A stretch of DNA of 64,000 bases from Terricaulis silvestris (lineage in GTDB: Bacteria; Pseudomonadota; Alphaproteobacteria; Caulobacterales; Aquidulcibacteraceae): assembly GCF_009792355.1 (NCBI RefSeq), contig NZ_CP047045.1:682001-746000 (forward strand), in the 5' to 3' direction. Numbering within the stretch: position 1 is the stretch's first letter; every line of letters begins with the position of its first letter. Positions 53,160 through 61,975 of the stretch are shown piece after piece. The translations under genes and the position numbers were made by a program. The notes beneath the pieces were generated by a model. It was not told where the DNA came from and ran no database searches. It saw only the letters and a program-made list of their open reading frames with translations.

Positions 53160-53450
53160 GCAAGTCCCCAACCTGAGGAACGCGAGAAGGCCCGCAAGGG
53201 TACGCCGCCTCCTTCAGCGCAAGGACGAAACGAACGATGGTCAGCTCTGCTCGCGAAAACCGCGGGGTCCGGATGCAACGGAAGCATCTGCGCGCAGCAC
53301 CGGCTCGTGGCTACGGCGCTAAGGCGACCAGGCGGCTCAGCGGCCTGGATACGTCGACAGCAACGCCCTCGGCCAATCCGGGAAAACCGTTTCCGAACGG
53401 GGCGCGTGCAACGCGCAGTTCCTCCGAAGCCGCAAGGCGAAGGAGGCCCT
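53160..53450 (+). ncRNA. Candidate structured RNA (multi-hairpin region)
   Basis: A gene-free stretch carrying a series of hairpins: CCC-GCAA-GGG (53191-53200), CGCG-AAAAC-CGCG (53252-53264), GATGC/GCATC (53272-53288), CCAGGC/GCCTGG (53328-53348), GGAAA-ACCG-TTTCC (53381-53394), GCGCG/CGCGC (53402-53416), and CCTCC-GAA-GCC-GCAA-GGC-GAA-GGAGG (53421-53446). Two GNRA loops exist only in the plus orientation. Arg-rich open frames on both strands look accidental. It does not match the tmRNA tag, RNase P core, SRP or tRNA motifs known to me. The ends are not defined; the region 53000-53160 and 53451-53584 shows nothing clear. Confidence 0.4.
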
Positions 53451-53584
53451 AGAGACTACCTCAGCGCGGATCGCGCGCCCCGACTCCCTTCGCGTTCGCG
53501 ACACAAGGTTGACGCACGCCTCAAGCAAACGTGAGTGGATTGCGCCGCTACGCGTGATCAGTGTCGGGCCAGGGGAGACGCACC

Positions 53585-54091
53585 ATGAACCGCCGCTTCG
53601 TCTTGGTCACAGCGATCGTAAGCGCCGCGTCACCCGTCGCCGCCGCCGAACTCCGCTACACCGCAACACTCGCCGGCGCGCAGTACCCGACCGAAACCGG
53701 CTCCGCGGCGACTGGCACAGCAACGCTCACCGTCGACACCGAAACCCAAACCATCGACGCGCAGATCGTCATCACCGGCCTCAAGTTCGACGATCTCGCC
53801 CAACACCTCGCTCACAGCCGCATGGGCCCGATGCATCTGCATCGCTACCAAGGCGAAGACGTCACCTTGATCGCGCCGTTCCCGTTCGGCGAAAGCTACG
53901 TCGAAACCGCCGACGGCTTCACGGTCACGGTCACCGATTTCCCGTACGCCGAAGCCGCCGAACGCACGCGCTCGAGCCTGAGCTTCGATCAGTTCATCGC
54001 GGCGCTCGCCAACGACCCGATCTACCTCAACCTCCACACCGAAGCCTTCGGCGACGGCGAGATCAGCGGGCGCGTTGTCTCGGCCGACTAG
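53585..54091 (+). CDS. CHRD-domain secreted protein
   Basis: A 168-residue exported protein: signal peptide (LVTAIVSAASPVAAAEL) then a CHRD domain with LRYTATLAGAQYPTETGSAA, TATLTVDTETQTIDAQI, LHLHRY and IYLNLHTEAFGDGEISGRV, the usual end. CHRD domains are widespread and of unclear function; some bind metals or act in extracellular protein assembly. ATG 53585 has AGGGGAG upstream. It is followed by an inverted-repeat element before mmsB. Confidence 0.8.
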   Translation: MNRRFVLVTAIVSAASPVAAAELRYTATLAGAQYPTETGSAATGTATLTVDTETQTIDAQIVITGLKFDDLAQHLAHSRMGPMHLHRYQGEDVTLIAPFPFGESYVETADGFTVTVTDFPYAEAAERTRSSLSFDQFIAALANDPIYLNLHTEAFGDGEISGRVVSAD

Positions 54092-54096
54092 CGGCG

Positions 54097-54200
54097 AATA
54101 TGGACCGCCGGCGCCCTCGCCGGCATGGTTGGTTTGGTCTAATTGAACGCTAGAACATGCGCCATTGGCGCAGGCCGGCGAGGCGCCGGCGGTCCATATT
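54097..54200. repeat. Inverted-repeat element, copy 2
   Basis: The left arm (54097-54124) is identical to the left arm of copy 1 at 35678; the right arm (54174-54200) lacks one G. The 49-base centre is unrelated to the loop of copy 1. The right end merges with GAGGAG, which serves as the ribosome site of mmsB. Confidence 0.8.
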
Positions 54201-54212
54201 GAGGAGCATCCC

Positions 54213-55097
54213 ATGACCCGCGTCGCATTCATTGGCCTCGGCAACATGGGCTCCGGCATGGCTGCCAACCAAGCCAAGGCAGGCCGCGAAGTGTTCGCCT
54301 TCGATCTCTCCGCCGACGCGATGGCGCGCGCCAAGGAACAAGGCATGACGCCCGCCGCGTCCGCCGCTGATGCCGTGAAGGACGCCGACATCGTCATCAC
54401 CATGCTCCCCGCCGGGAGCCACGTGCGCGACGTCTACATGAGCACCATCCTGCCCAACGCGCCGAAAGACGCGCTGCTGATCGATTGCTCCACCATCGAC
54501 GTGGACAGCGCCCGCACCGTCGCGCGCGACGCTTCGATGCAAGGCTTCCGCGCCGCCGACGCGCCCGTATCCGGCGGCACCGCTGCGGCGACGGGCGGCA
54601 CGCTCACTTTCATGGTCGGCTGCCGCGAACAGGATTTCGCCGAGATCGAAGACGCGCTGAAGCCGATGTCGAAGGCCACCATCCACGCCGGCGACAGTGG
54701 CGCAGGGCAGGCGGCCAAGATCTGCAACAACATGCTGCTCGGCATTTCCATGATCGGCGTCAGCGAAGCGTTCGCCTTGGCGGAGGGTCTGGGCCTCGAT
54801 CCGCAGAAATTCTTCGACATCGCCTCGAAAGCCAGCGGCCAGTGCTGGTCGCTGACATCGTACTGCCCGTGGCCCGGCCCGGTGCCAGCGGCGCCCTCCA
54901 ACCGCGACTACGAAGGCGGCTTCGCCGCCGCCATGATGCTAAAAGATCTAAGACTCGCGCAGGAAGCCGCCGACATCTCCGGCGCCCCCACCCCCCTCGG
55001 CAGCGCGGCGGAAGCGCTCTACAGCGAACTCGTCGATCGCGGCCACCCCAACAAGGATTTCTCCGCCATCCTGCAAATGCTACGCGGCCGGCTCTAG
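54213..55097 (+). CDS. mmsB: 3-hydroxyisobutyrate dehydrogenase, MmsB
   Basis: A 294-residue NAD-dependent enzyme oxidising 3-hydroxyisobutyrate to methylmalonate semialdehyde, the substrate of MmsA. Motifs are GLGNMGSGMA, DAPVSGGTAAATGG, and the lysine in GQAAKICNNML. The C-terminal GHPNKDFSAILQML is typical of HIBADH. It is separated from the hydrolase gene by repeats, the putative RNA and the CHRD gene, so it may have its own promoter or read through. A more distant relative is at 7021. Confidence 0.93.
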   Translation: MTRVAFIGLGNMGSGMAANQAKAGREVFAFDLSADAMARAKEQGMTPAASAADAVKDADIVITMLPAGSHVRDVYMSTILPNAPKDALLIDCSTIDVDSARTVARDASMQGFRAADAPVSGGTAAATGGTLTFMVGCREQDFAEIEDALKPMSKATIHAGDSGAGQAAKICNNMLLGISMIGVSEAFALAEGLGLDPQKFFDIASKASGQCWSLTSYCPWPGPVPAAPSNRDYEGGFAAAMMLKDLRLAQEAADISGAPTPLGSAAEALYSELVDRGHPNKDFSAILQMLRGRL

Positions 55098-55465
55098 TCC
55101 GTGAACAGCTGCTCGATCGCCGCCAGCAAATCGCGCGGCGCGACGGGCTTTACCAGCACGGCATCGGCGCCAGCCGCGCGCGCTGCGTCTCTGGTTCGCG
55201 CGTCGGCACGGCCCGTGATCATGATGACGCGCGTAACCAAATAGTCCGCACGCACGCGCTCCGTGAGCGCCACGCCGTCCATCTCCGGTATCGTCATGTC
55301 CGCCAGCAGCAGATCCGCGCGCCGTTCCTGAAGCGCCGCGAGCGCTTCTGCGCCGCTCTTCACGTCGCGCACGTCGCCGACGCCCGCGCGTTCAAGCACC
55401 TTGCGTAGCAGAGCGCGCATCGGCTCGTGGTCATCCGCGATGAGAACGCTGAGCGCCGCTGTCAT
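55094..55465 (-). CDS. Single-domain response regulator (CheY-like)
   Basis: A 123-residue receiver domain without output domain. It has the acidic pocket IADDHEP, phospho-acceptor Asp56 (LLLADMTIPEMDG), ITGRA and Lys in VLVKPVAP. Such stand-alone receivers act in phosphorelays or motility. No kinase is adjacent. It overlaps the mmsB stop by 4 bases tail to tail. Confidence 0.88.
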   Translation of the reverse strand: MTAALSVLIADDHEPMRALLRKVLERAGVGDVRDVKSGAEALAALQERRADLLLADMTIPEMDGVALTERVRADYLVTRVIMITGRADARTRDAARAAGADAVLVKPVAPRDLLAAIEQLFTD

Positions 55466-55490
55466 GGCGCAACGCTAGTTCGCTTCGCGC

Positions 55491-55524
55491 AAAAAGAAAT
55501 GGCCGGAGCTTTCGCCCCGGCCAT
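55491..55524 (-). terminator. Rho-independent terminator of the TonB receptor gene
   Basis: On the minus strand ATGGCCGG/CCGGCCAT (55524-55517 with 55506-55499) forms an 8-bp stem, followed by TTTCTTTTTG. It is 24 bases after the receptor stop. Confidence 0.82.
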
Positions 55525-55547
55525 CGCATTCAGTTCTGGAGAACCGA

Positions 55548-58295
55548 TTAGAACTGGAGGCGCACCGCCACGCCATACGTTGCTGGCGCGTTGGGATACA
55601 CGACGTAGCTGTTCTGCAGCGGAGGCGAGAACGAGCCGACATAGTAGGTTTCGTCCAGGAGGTTCTGGCCCCAGAACTCGACAGCCCACCGCTCGTCCGG
55701 CGAACCCAAGGTGATGCGGCCGTTATAGAGCGCGAACGCGTCGTTGTCCGTGCGGCCAAGCGGATCGCGGCCCAGTGTTTGAGTGCGATGCTCGCTTACC
55801 CAGCGGCCATCCAAGTAGAACACTGCCTGCAGCGAACCACCGACCGGGACGGTATAGGAAACGCCGCCCGTCACTGACCATTCCGGCGCGAAACTGAGCG
55901 GATCGCCCGCGACGATGCTGTTCGGGTCTGCCGCGCACGGCGTGCCGCCCGGGCAGTTGGCCGCGAGTGTGAGCGGATTAAACGACTCGTCGCTATCGTA
56001 ATACACGTCGTTGTAGGTGACGCCACCGGTCAGGAAGAGACCCTCGGTCGGCCGCGACGTGACTTCCAGCTCGACGCCCTGCGAAATCAGCTCAGACACG
56101 TTCTGCGTGATGAAGTTGAAGCCGTTGTAGGCGTTCAGCTGGTAGTCGTGGATCTGCTGGTAGAAACCAGACACGTTAAATGTAGTGCTTCCACCGAGGA
56201 TCGTCGTCTTCAGCCCGATCTCGTACGCATCCGTGAATTCCGGATCGAACTGCGTCTGGTAAATGTTGAGTTGGGTTGGGTCGACGAGCGCCGGCGTCAC
56301 GGCGAACCCTTGGCGATCCATATTGAACCCGCCGGCCTTATAGCCGCGCGAGTAGCCAGCATAGATCATGGCGTCCTCGTTGAGATCGTAGGCGAGCGAT
56401 GTAGTGCCGCTCCATTCCTGCTCGTTTTGGTCGCCTTCCCATGTCCCGTTCGAGATCGGGTTGACGGCTGGGTTGCAGGCCAGGTTCATGAGCGGGTTAA
56501 GCGAGCTGACCTGCAGGGCCGCGACGATGCCTCCAGGCCCCGGAACAGCGGGGTCAGAGGCGACCTCGAGCGCTTGTAGAGCGTCACACGAACTGGACGT
56601 CGAGGACAAATCCGCCCGGATCTCCTTGTCCTCGTTGGTGAGGCGCGCGCCGATGGTCCAGGTGAGTCTCTCGCTAAGAGAAATCTCGTTGTGTGTGAAC
56701 GCCGAGACGCTCGTCGTGTTGGTTTGCCAGCGGTCCCCTTGTTGGCCTTGGCCGTTCACGTTGCCCGCGAGATACGCGCCATTCAGAGGATTGAGGATGC
56801 CGCCGCCGCCGGACGCGCAATAGAAGAGTGAAGGGATCGGATCGCTGACGCCGTCGACATCGCCTGCAGTCGAATCATAGAGTTCGCAACCGTTCGGCGC
56901 GAAAGCAAATGCCGGGACCACGCCTGGGCCGGGATCGACGTCAGCGGTGGCGCCAATGGAGTTCAGGTTGACGTATGCCGTCGCGTGCGCGCCGACTTGA
57001 ATGTTTGAAAGGTTCGTCGTTTCCTCGTCGGAATAGAAGAGACCCGCGAGCCAATTGACGCGTCCAAACTCGCCGTTAAAGCGGAGTTCCTGAGTGAGAT
57101 TCTTCGCGCCCACGACATCGCCGTAGCGATAGGCGATGTCCGCAGAATGGAAGTCGATGTCCTGGTTGCGATTTTGCTCCCAATCCCGGTACGCGCTGAT
57201 CGACGTCATCGAAACGCCGCCGAATTCCCAATCAAGCTGCGCCGAAATGCCGGCGTCCTCTGAGGCGTCGCCATAGTTGCGAGCGGGTCCACCGGGTTGG
57301 ATCGGGAAGCTGCGCAGGCCGGTAACGCCGAAGCCGCCGCCGCCGCTTGGGAACGGCAAGAAAGTCGTGCCGAGTGGCAGGCCGGGAAGAGCCGGCGTCA
57401 CGCTCATGAAGCGCTCTTCGACGTTGATCGCCGGAGAGCCCGTATTGCCGATAACCGCGCCGCTGATGCCAGCGACCGCCGCGTTCGTCGAGCCGTAGAC
57501 CAATGGCGTTATACCGCAGCAAACCTCATTGCTTTCGCTTGCATCAACGATCACGCGAAGCGACGCCTCGGGAGAGATGTCCCAAAGGGCCTGGGCGCGC
57601 GCCGTCGATCGACTAACGTCGTTGATGTCGTCGCCGCTAATGATGTCGGTCACGTAGCCGTCGCGATCTCTCACGCTGCCATCGACGCGGAAGGCGAAAG
57701 TGTCGGTGAGGGGGATGTTGACCATCGCTCGCAGCGAGCCGCCCCCGAGGTCGTCGAGGCCGGCGTCGCCTTCAACCATCATGCCGGGCTCCCAGTCTGG
57801 GCCGGCCGTGATGACGCTCAGGGCGCCTGCGGAAGTGTTGCGGCCAAAGAGCGTGCCTTGCGGTCCGCGCAGCACTTCGACGCGCTCGAGCTCTGGAAGA
57901 TCGGATAGGGCCGCGCCTGCGCGCGCCCGATAAACGCCGTCAATGAAGATGCCGACGGCTGCTTCGAAGCCGACGTTGTCGCCGCCCGTTCCGATGCCGC
58001 GTACGCGAGCCGTGGTGGACGCGAGCGATTGGCCGGTATCCATCGAGAATGAGGGCGCCAGTTGGGTGATGTCACGCAAGTCTTCAACGCCCGAGGCTTC
58101 CATCTGATCGCCAGACAGCGCCGTCACGGCGATCGGAACGTCTTGGATCGCAGCGCTACGACCCGTGGCCGTCACGACGATTTCGTCGGACACGCCGTCG
58201 TCGGCCTCTTGCGCGAAGGCCGGCGTCGCCGCCCCGATCGCTACCAACGACGCGCCTGCGCGCAGAATCCAACCCAATTTTGATTTGCTCTTCAT
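55548..58295 (-). CDS. TonB-dependent outer-membrane receptor
   Basis: A 915-residue receptor: signal peptide (VAIGAATPAFAQE), TonB-box-like DEIVVTATGR, plug with VEVLRGPQGTLFGRNTSAGA, and a large barrel with the terminal strand NAPATYGVAVRLQF ending in phenylalanine, the outer-membrane sorting signal. It is longer than the receptor at 8712. No adjacent transport or regulatory gene suggests a ligand; the neighbouring queC reads away from it. A short leader precedes the start; no riboswitch was recognised. Confidence 0.9.
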   Translation of the reverse strand: MKSKSKLGWILRAGASLVAIGAATPAFAQEADDGVSDEIVVTATGRSAAIQDVPIAVTALSGDQMEASGVEDLRDITQLAPSFSMDTGQSLASTTARVRGIGTGGDNVGFEAAVGIFIDGVYRARAGAALSDLPELERVEVLRGPQGTLFGRNTSAGALSVITAGPDWEPGMMVEGDAGLDDLGGGSLRAMVNIPLTDTFAFRVDGSVRDRDGYVTDIISGDDINDVSRSTARAQALWDISPEASLRVIVDASESNEVCCGITPLVYGSTNAAVAGISGAVIGNTGSPAINVEERFMSVTPALPGLPLGTTFLPFPSGGGGFGVTGLRSFPIQPGGPARNYGDASEDAGISAQLDWEFGGVSMTSISAYRDWEQNRNQDIDFHSADIAYRYGDVVGAKNLTQELRFNGEFGRVNWLAGLFYSDEETTNLSNIQVGAHATAYVNLNSIGATADVDPGPGVVPAFAFAPNGCELYDSTAGDVDGVSDPIPSLFYCASGGGGILNPLNGAYLAGNVNGQGQQGDRWQTNTTSVSAFTHNEISLSERLTWTIGARLTNEDKEIRADLSSTSSSCDALQALEVASDPAVPGPGGIVAALQVSSLNPLMNLACNPAVNPISNGTWEGDQNEQEWSGTTSLAYDLNEDAMIYAGYSRGYKAGGFNMDRQGFAVTPALVDPTQLNIYQTQFDPEFTDAYEIGLKTTILGGSTTFNVSGFYQQIHDYQLNAYNGFNFITQNVSELISQGVELEVTSRPTEGLFLTGGVTYNDVYYDSDESFNPLTLAANCPGGTPCAADPNSIVAGDPLSFAPEWSVTGGVSYTVPVGGSLQAVFYLDGRWVSEHRTQTLGRDPLGRTDNDAFALYNGRITLGSPDERWAVEFWGQNLLDETYYVGSFSPPLQNSYVVYPNAPATYGVAVRLQF

Positions 58296-58611
58296 CGCCG
58301 TCCTCCCAGTGCCCGGGCCGCCTTCTGTGGGCGACGGGGCAGACCATCGGCATGGTGGGCTGGCGAGCGGGTATTCCCCCCGCGCCCTACCTGTCCAAGT
58401 GCGCTATAGCAGGTGCGAGGCCCTGGCCTGTCAACGGCGTCGGCGACCATAACTTGACGTGCGCGTCATCGAGCCGAAGGCTGCGTCCGCCGCGCCACAC
58501 TTCCGCCACGTCGGGTTTACGGGGCGGGCAATACTTCCCCCACGTCAATCATGAAAATTTCGCAGAAATCAGCTGCAAGCGTCATGTTTCATTTGCGGCT
58601 ATAAGTGGCCC
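58296..58611. other. Divergent intergenic region between TonB receptor and queC
   Basis: 316 bases without a gene. It contains an inverted repeat TGACG-TGCG-CGTCA (58455-58468). The 70 bases before queC are AT-richer and probably hold its promoter. No preQ1 riboswitch pattern (hairpin followed by an A-rich tail and pseudoknot) was recognised. Confidence 0.45.
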
Positions 58612-59310
58612 ATGTCGTCAGCCGCGCTCGTTCTGTTCTCCGCCGGACAAGACTCAGTCACCTGCCTGGCCTGGGCACTCGACCGATTCTCACGAGTCGA
58701 AACGATCGGGTTTTTCTACGGGCAACGGCACGCCGTGGAGCTGGAACAGCGCCCGATCCTACGGGAGGAGATCCGCGCCGCTTGTGCGAGCGCGGGGCTC
58801 GAGGACGACCACGTCGTCGATATTTCCGGCTATGGCGCCATCGCCGAAAGCGCGCTGACCGCCGACCGCGCCATCGAAATGGCCGAGAGCGGCTTGCCGA
58901 GCACGTTCGTACCGGGCCGGAATTTGGTGTTCTTTAGCGTCGCCGCCGCGCTCGCTTACCGGCGCGGCATCGACGTGCTCGTCGGCGGCATGTGCGAGAC
59001 CGACTATTCCGGCTACCCCGATTGCCGGCGCGAAACCATCGACGCCATGGCGGGCACACTCTCACTCGGCCTAGATCGGCCGATGACGATCGAAACGCCG
59101 CTGATGTATCTCACTAAGGCGCAAACCTGGGCGTTGGCGCACGATCTGGGCGGACATACTTTGGTCGATGCAATCATCGAGCACAGCCACACCTGCTATC
59201 GCGGCGACCGCGAACATCGCCACGCCTGGGGCTACGGTTGCGGCGCTTGTCCGGCGTGCGATTTGCGCGCGAAGGGCTGGAACGAATGGCGCGGGAGCGC
59301 CGCAGCGTGA
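58612..59310 (+). CDS. queC: 7-cyano-7-deazaguanine synthase QueC
   Basis: A 232-residue ATP-dependent enzyme that makes preQ0 from 7-carboxy-7-deazaguanine in queuosine synthesis. The PP-loop is [14 protein letters not shown], with alanine where SGG is usual. The zinc site is visible in HTCYRG and [15 protein letters not shown]. It overlaps queE by 4 bases (GTGA). QueD and QueF are not in the window. Confidence 0.92.
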   Translation: MSSAALVLFSAGQDSVTCLAWALDRFSRVETIGFFYGQRHAVELEQRPILREEIRAACASAGLEDDHVVDISGYGAIAESALTADRAIEMAESGLPSTFVPGRNLVFFSVAAALAYRRGIDVLVGGMCETDYSGYPDCRRETIDAMAGTLSLGLDRPMTIETPLMYLTKAQTWALAHDLGGHTLVDAIIEHSHTCYRGDREHRHAWGYGCGACPACDLRAKGWNEWRGSAAA

Positions 59311-59936
59311 CGTACGCAGTCAAGGAGATGTTCTACACGCTGCAAGGCGAGGGCGCGCGCACGGGCCGTCCCTCCGTCTTCGTGCGCTTCGCCGGCTGCA
59401 ATCTCTGGAGCGGCCGCGAGCAAGATCGCGCAACGGCAGTCTGCACATTCTGCGACACGGATTTCGTCGGCGTCGACGGCGATGGCGGCGGCAAGTTTGA
59501 AACAGCGGAAGCGCTTGCCCAAGCCGTTGCCGCGAAGTGGCCAGGCGGGCCGTCGCGCTACGTCGTTTGCACCGGGGGCGAGCCGCTGCTGCAGCTCGAT
59601 TCCGCGCTGATCGACGCGCTCCATGCCGAGGGTTTCGAGATCGCCGTGGAGACCAACGGCACTATCGCCGCGCCGTCTGGCATCGACTGGATCTGCGTCA
59701 GTCCGAAGGCCGACGCGGCGCTCGCGCAACGCTCCGGCCACGAGTTGAAGCTGGTCTATCCGCAAGCCGACGCGTTGCCCGAGCGCTTCGCCGATCTCGC
59801 CTTCGAGACCTTCTTCCTGCAGCCCATGGACAGCCCATCGCGCGAAGAAAACACACGCGCAGCGATCGAATATTGTCTCGCACACCCGCCTTGGCGGTTG
59901 TGTCTGCAAACACACAAATTGCTCGGATTGCGCTGA
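59307..59936 (+). CDS. queE: 7-carboxy-7-deazaguanine synthase QueE
   Basis: A 209-residue radical-SAM enzyme. The cluster motif is the extended C-x14-C-x2-C form found in many proteobacterial Que[13 protein letters not shown] to [10 protein letters not shown]. Downstream are [12 protein letters not shown] (the GGEP motif), AVETNGT and CVSPKAD, all typical. GTG at 59307 is the start. It supplies the substrate of QueC, and the two genes form an operon. Confidence 0.93.
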   Translation: MTYAVKEMFYTLQGEGARTGRPSVFVRFAGCNLWSGREQDRATAVCTFCDTDFVGVDGDGGGKFETAEALAQAVAAKWPGGPSRYVVCTGGEPLLQLDSALIDALHAEGFEIAVETNGTIAAPSGIDWICVSPKADAALAQRSGHELKLVYPQADALPERFADLAFETFFLQPMDSPSREENTRAAIEYCLAHPPWRLCLQTHKLLGLR

Positions 59937-60160
59937 CCGGGGCCGGCGGTGCGCTAGGGCAGACAATGGCGAGAACGGGGATTCGGGGCCGACGCCCACC
60001 CTAGCGCTGCCGACCGCCGCACGCTTACGCGTGTGACGCAGTCATCGGCTAAAGCTGCAAGAATCGCGCGTCGCGAACGTTTGACGCCTGCAGCCAAGCG
60101 AGCATGACACTCGCCCGAATGCTGGCAATTCACGTTCCCGTTAAAGCATGGACTATGCGA

Positions 60161-60361
60161 TCAATCGTCGTCTTCTTCGTCATCATCGCCCGGCGTCACC
60201 GCATCGACGACTGCGCCGCCAGCTCTCACTGTCGTTCCGACAACTGCGCCGGTTACGCCAACAGCCGCGCCGACAACAGCGCCTGTCGCACCCACAGCGG
60301 CGCCGACCAAACATGACGCCAACGGCAATACGAGTAGCAGGCTAGCCAGAGCCTTGAGCAT
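60161..60361 (-). CDS. Glycine-zipper small lipoprotein with acidic tail
   Basis: A 66-residue lipoprotein (lipobox LASC, Cys17). After the cysteine comes a glycine-zipper-like stretch with repeated GAVVG or GAAVG units (about 19-50), then a C-terminal run of acidic residues (GDDDEEDDD). The zipper could pack in a membrane; the tail resembles a metal-binding or solubilising end. ATG 60361 starts the signal peptide. It has no recognised partner gene. Confidence 0.65.
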   Translation of the reverse strand: MLKALASLLLVLPLASCLVGAAVGATGAVVGAAVGVTGAVVGTTVRAGGAVVDAVTPGDDDEEDDD

Positions 60362-60434
60362 GTGCGCGATCCCCGCCGAATAAGGCGGCGGAACTTTGCG
60401 CGCCAAGCTTACGTCGGGCAAGCACTGACAACAG

Positions 60435-60974
60435 TCACGCGCGCCAGCGCACGTCGTCAAGATCGATGGTGTCGAGCGCCGCGCTCTGCTGGTCGCTGTC
60501 GCGCCGGAAGGGGCCTGCATAATCCGCCGCCACGCCGCGGCGGCGATCCGGGCCCATGAATGAATCCGTCTTGATGAAGAGGCGCGTGTCGGTCAGCGCG
60601 CTCGTCATCCGGTCGAACAGCACCCTCGCGCTGATCGGCTTCTTCACGAACCCGCTGACGCCCGCATCGCGCGCCGCCGCCACCCGTGACGTCTTCGTGT
60701 GCGCGGTCAGCATCAGCAGCGGCACGTAAGGGTTCGGGCTCTTGGCGTCCCAGCGGACCATGCGGGTGAAGGCGAGCCCATCGATCGGCTGCATCATCCA
60801 GTCGACGATGACGAGATCGACCGGCCGGCAGCTCATAATTCCAAAAGCGTCGTATGCGTTTTCCGCTTCGCTGACGTCGGTTATGCCGCCGGCGCGCAAC
60901 AAGCAGCGCAGCAGAAAGCGCATCTGCTTGTTGTCGTCGACCACCAGCACATGGATGTCGCCAATCGACGCCAT
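60435..60974 (-). CDS. Response regulator with receiver domain and unknown C-terminal tail
   Basis: A 179-residue protein. Residues 6-128 form a receiver domain with VVDDN, phospho-acceptor Asp58 (LVIVDWMMQPIDG) and FVKKPIS. The remaining 50 residues contain GPDRRRGVAADYAGPFRRD, which resembles a short PilZ- or FliM-linked tail but no domain is certain. ATG at 60974 was taken as the start of the receiver. No kinase adjoins it. Confidence 0.85.
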   Translation of the reverse strand: MASIGDIHVLVVDDNKQMRFLLRCLLRAGGITDVSEAENAYDAFGIMSCRPVDLVIVDWMMQPIDGLAFTRMVRWDAKSPNPYVPLLMLTAHTKTSRVAAARDAGVSGFVKKPISARVLFDRMTSALTDTRLFIKTDSFMGPDRRRGVAADYAGPFRRDSDQQSAALDTIDLDDVRWRA

Positions 60975-61136
60975 CGAACTCCCGCCCCCGAGCACAGAGC
61001 CACCATCAACGCGCCGAACAGCAAACAGATAGTAAATTTCGACCGCGCGATCAGAATAACGCTCGCTACAGCAAGAAGACGACGCAGTCGTTGCTACCGG
61101 TTTACTGGGCGTCAGAAACGTGACGCCGCCTTCAAC

Positions 61137-61844
61137 TCATGGGGCGTCCACGAGAACGATCTCGGTTTCGCCGCCGGCAGTCACGCGGATCTCCGCCTCA
61201 TCGTGGATCGCTGCGCCATCGCGAGCGCCGAGTTCGACGCCATTCACCAACGCGGCGCCCTTGGCCACGGCAAGATAGGCGTGCCGTCCCTTTTTGATCG
61301 GATACGAAACGGTCTGGCCCGGCTCGAGCGTCGCCGCCAGCACGCGCGCATCCTGCCGGATCGGCAATGCGCCGGCGGCTTGATCGCTCTCGAAGCCGGA
61401 CGCCAGCGTCACCAGTGCGCCTGCCCGATCCGCCTTGGGAAATTTCGCTGCACCCCAAAACGGTTCGCCGCCGCGCTCCTTGGGCAAAATCCAAATCTGG
61501 TAGAGCGTCGTCTCGCCGTCTTCGAGATTGTACTCCGCGTGCGTAACGCCCGCGCCCGCGCTCATCACCTGCACGTCGCCGGCTTCGGTGCGGCCTCGAT
61601 TGCCCATGCTGTCTTGGTGCGTGATCGCGCCGGTGCGCACGTAGGTAATGATCTCCATGTCCGAGTGCGGATGCGGTGGAAAGCCGGTCTTCGGCTGGAT
61701 GGTGTCGTCATTCCAAACGCGCAGCGCCTCGCCCCACTGCATTCGTGCGGGATCGCGGTAGCCGGAAAACGAGAAGTGATAGCGCGCCGCCAACCAGTCG
61801 GCGTCGAATTTTCCCAAGCTATCGAACGGACGTTTTTCGATCAT
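61137..61844 (-). CDS. Pirin-family cupin protein
   Basis: A 235-residue bicupin protein. The metal site is visible in PPHPHSDMEIIT and GVTHAEYN (three His and one Glu). The C-terminal cupin domain lacks metal ligands, as usual. Bacterial pirins can have quercetin 2,3-dioxygenase activity or regulatory roles. ATG 61844 has AAGAGG upstream. It is a single gene on the minus strand, divergent from the lipoprotein at 61976. Confidence 0.9.
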   Translation of the reverse strand: MIEKRPFDSLGKFDADWLAARYHFSFSGYRDPARMQWGEALRVWNDDTIQPKTGFPPHPHSDMEIITYVRTGAITHQDSMGNRGRTEAGDVQVMSAGAGVTHAEYNLEDGETTLYQIWILPKERGGEPFWGAAKFPKADRAGALVTLASGFESDQAAGALPIRQDARVLAATLEPGQTVSYPIKKGRHAYLAVAKGAALVNGVELGARDGAAIHDEAEIRVTAGGETEIVLVDAP

Positions 61845-61975
61845 GCCAGACCTCTTCGTGGTCCAATGTGGCGCCTCAGAGTCTGACGGCAAGGCACAAG
61901 CTTGAGACCCATGCCATCGGCAAAAGCTTGACGCGGGCGCCCAAGCCGAGTGGATAGACGGCAAGGGAGGCCCAA

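Noticed and set aside
53160-53450. tmRNA, RNase P RNA or SRP RNA gene
   Set aside because: No tag-coding sequence, no T-loop with CCA, no GAGGAAAGTCCG core and no SRP tetraloop were found, so it is listed only as a candidate structured RNA.
53015-53534. Arg-rich open frames on both strands
   Set aside because: They lack ribosome sites, overlap each other in several frames and show the composition expected from GC-rich non-coding DNA.
58296-58611. preQ1 riboswitch before queC
   Set aside because: No compact hairpin followed by an A-rich tail and pseudoknot was recognised.
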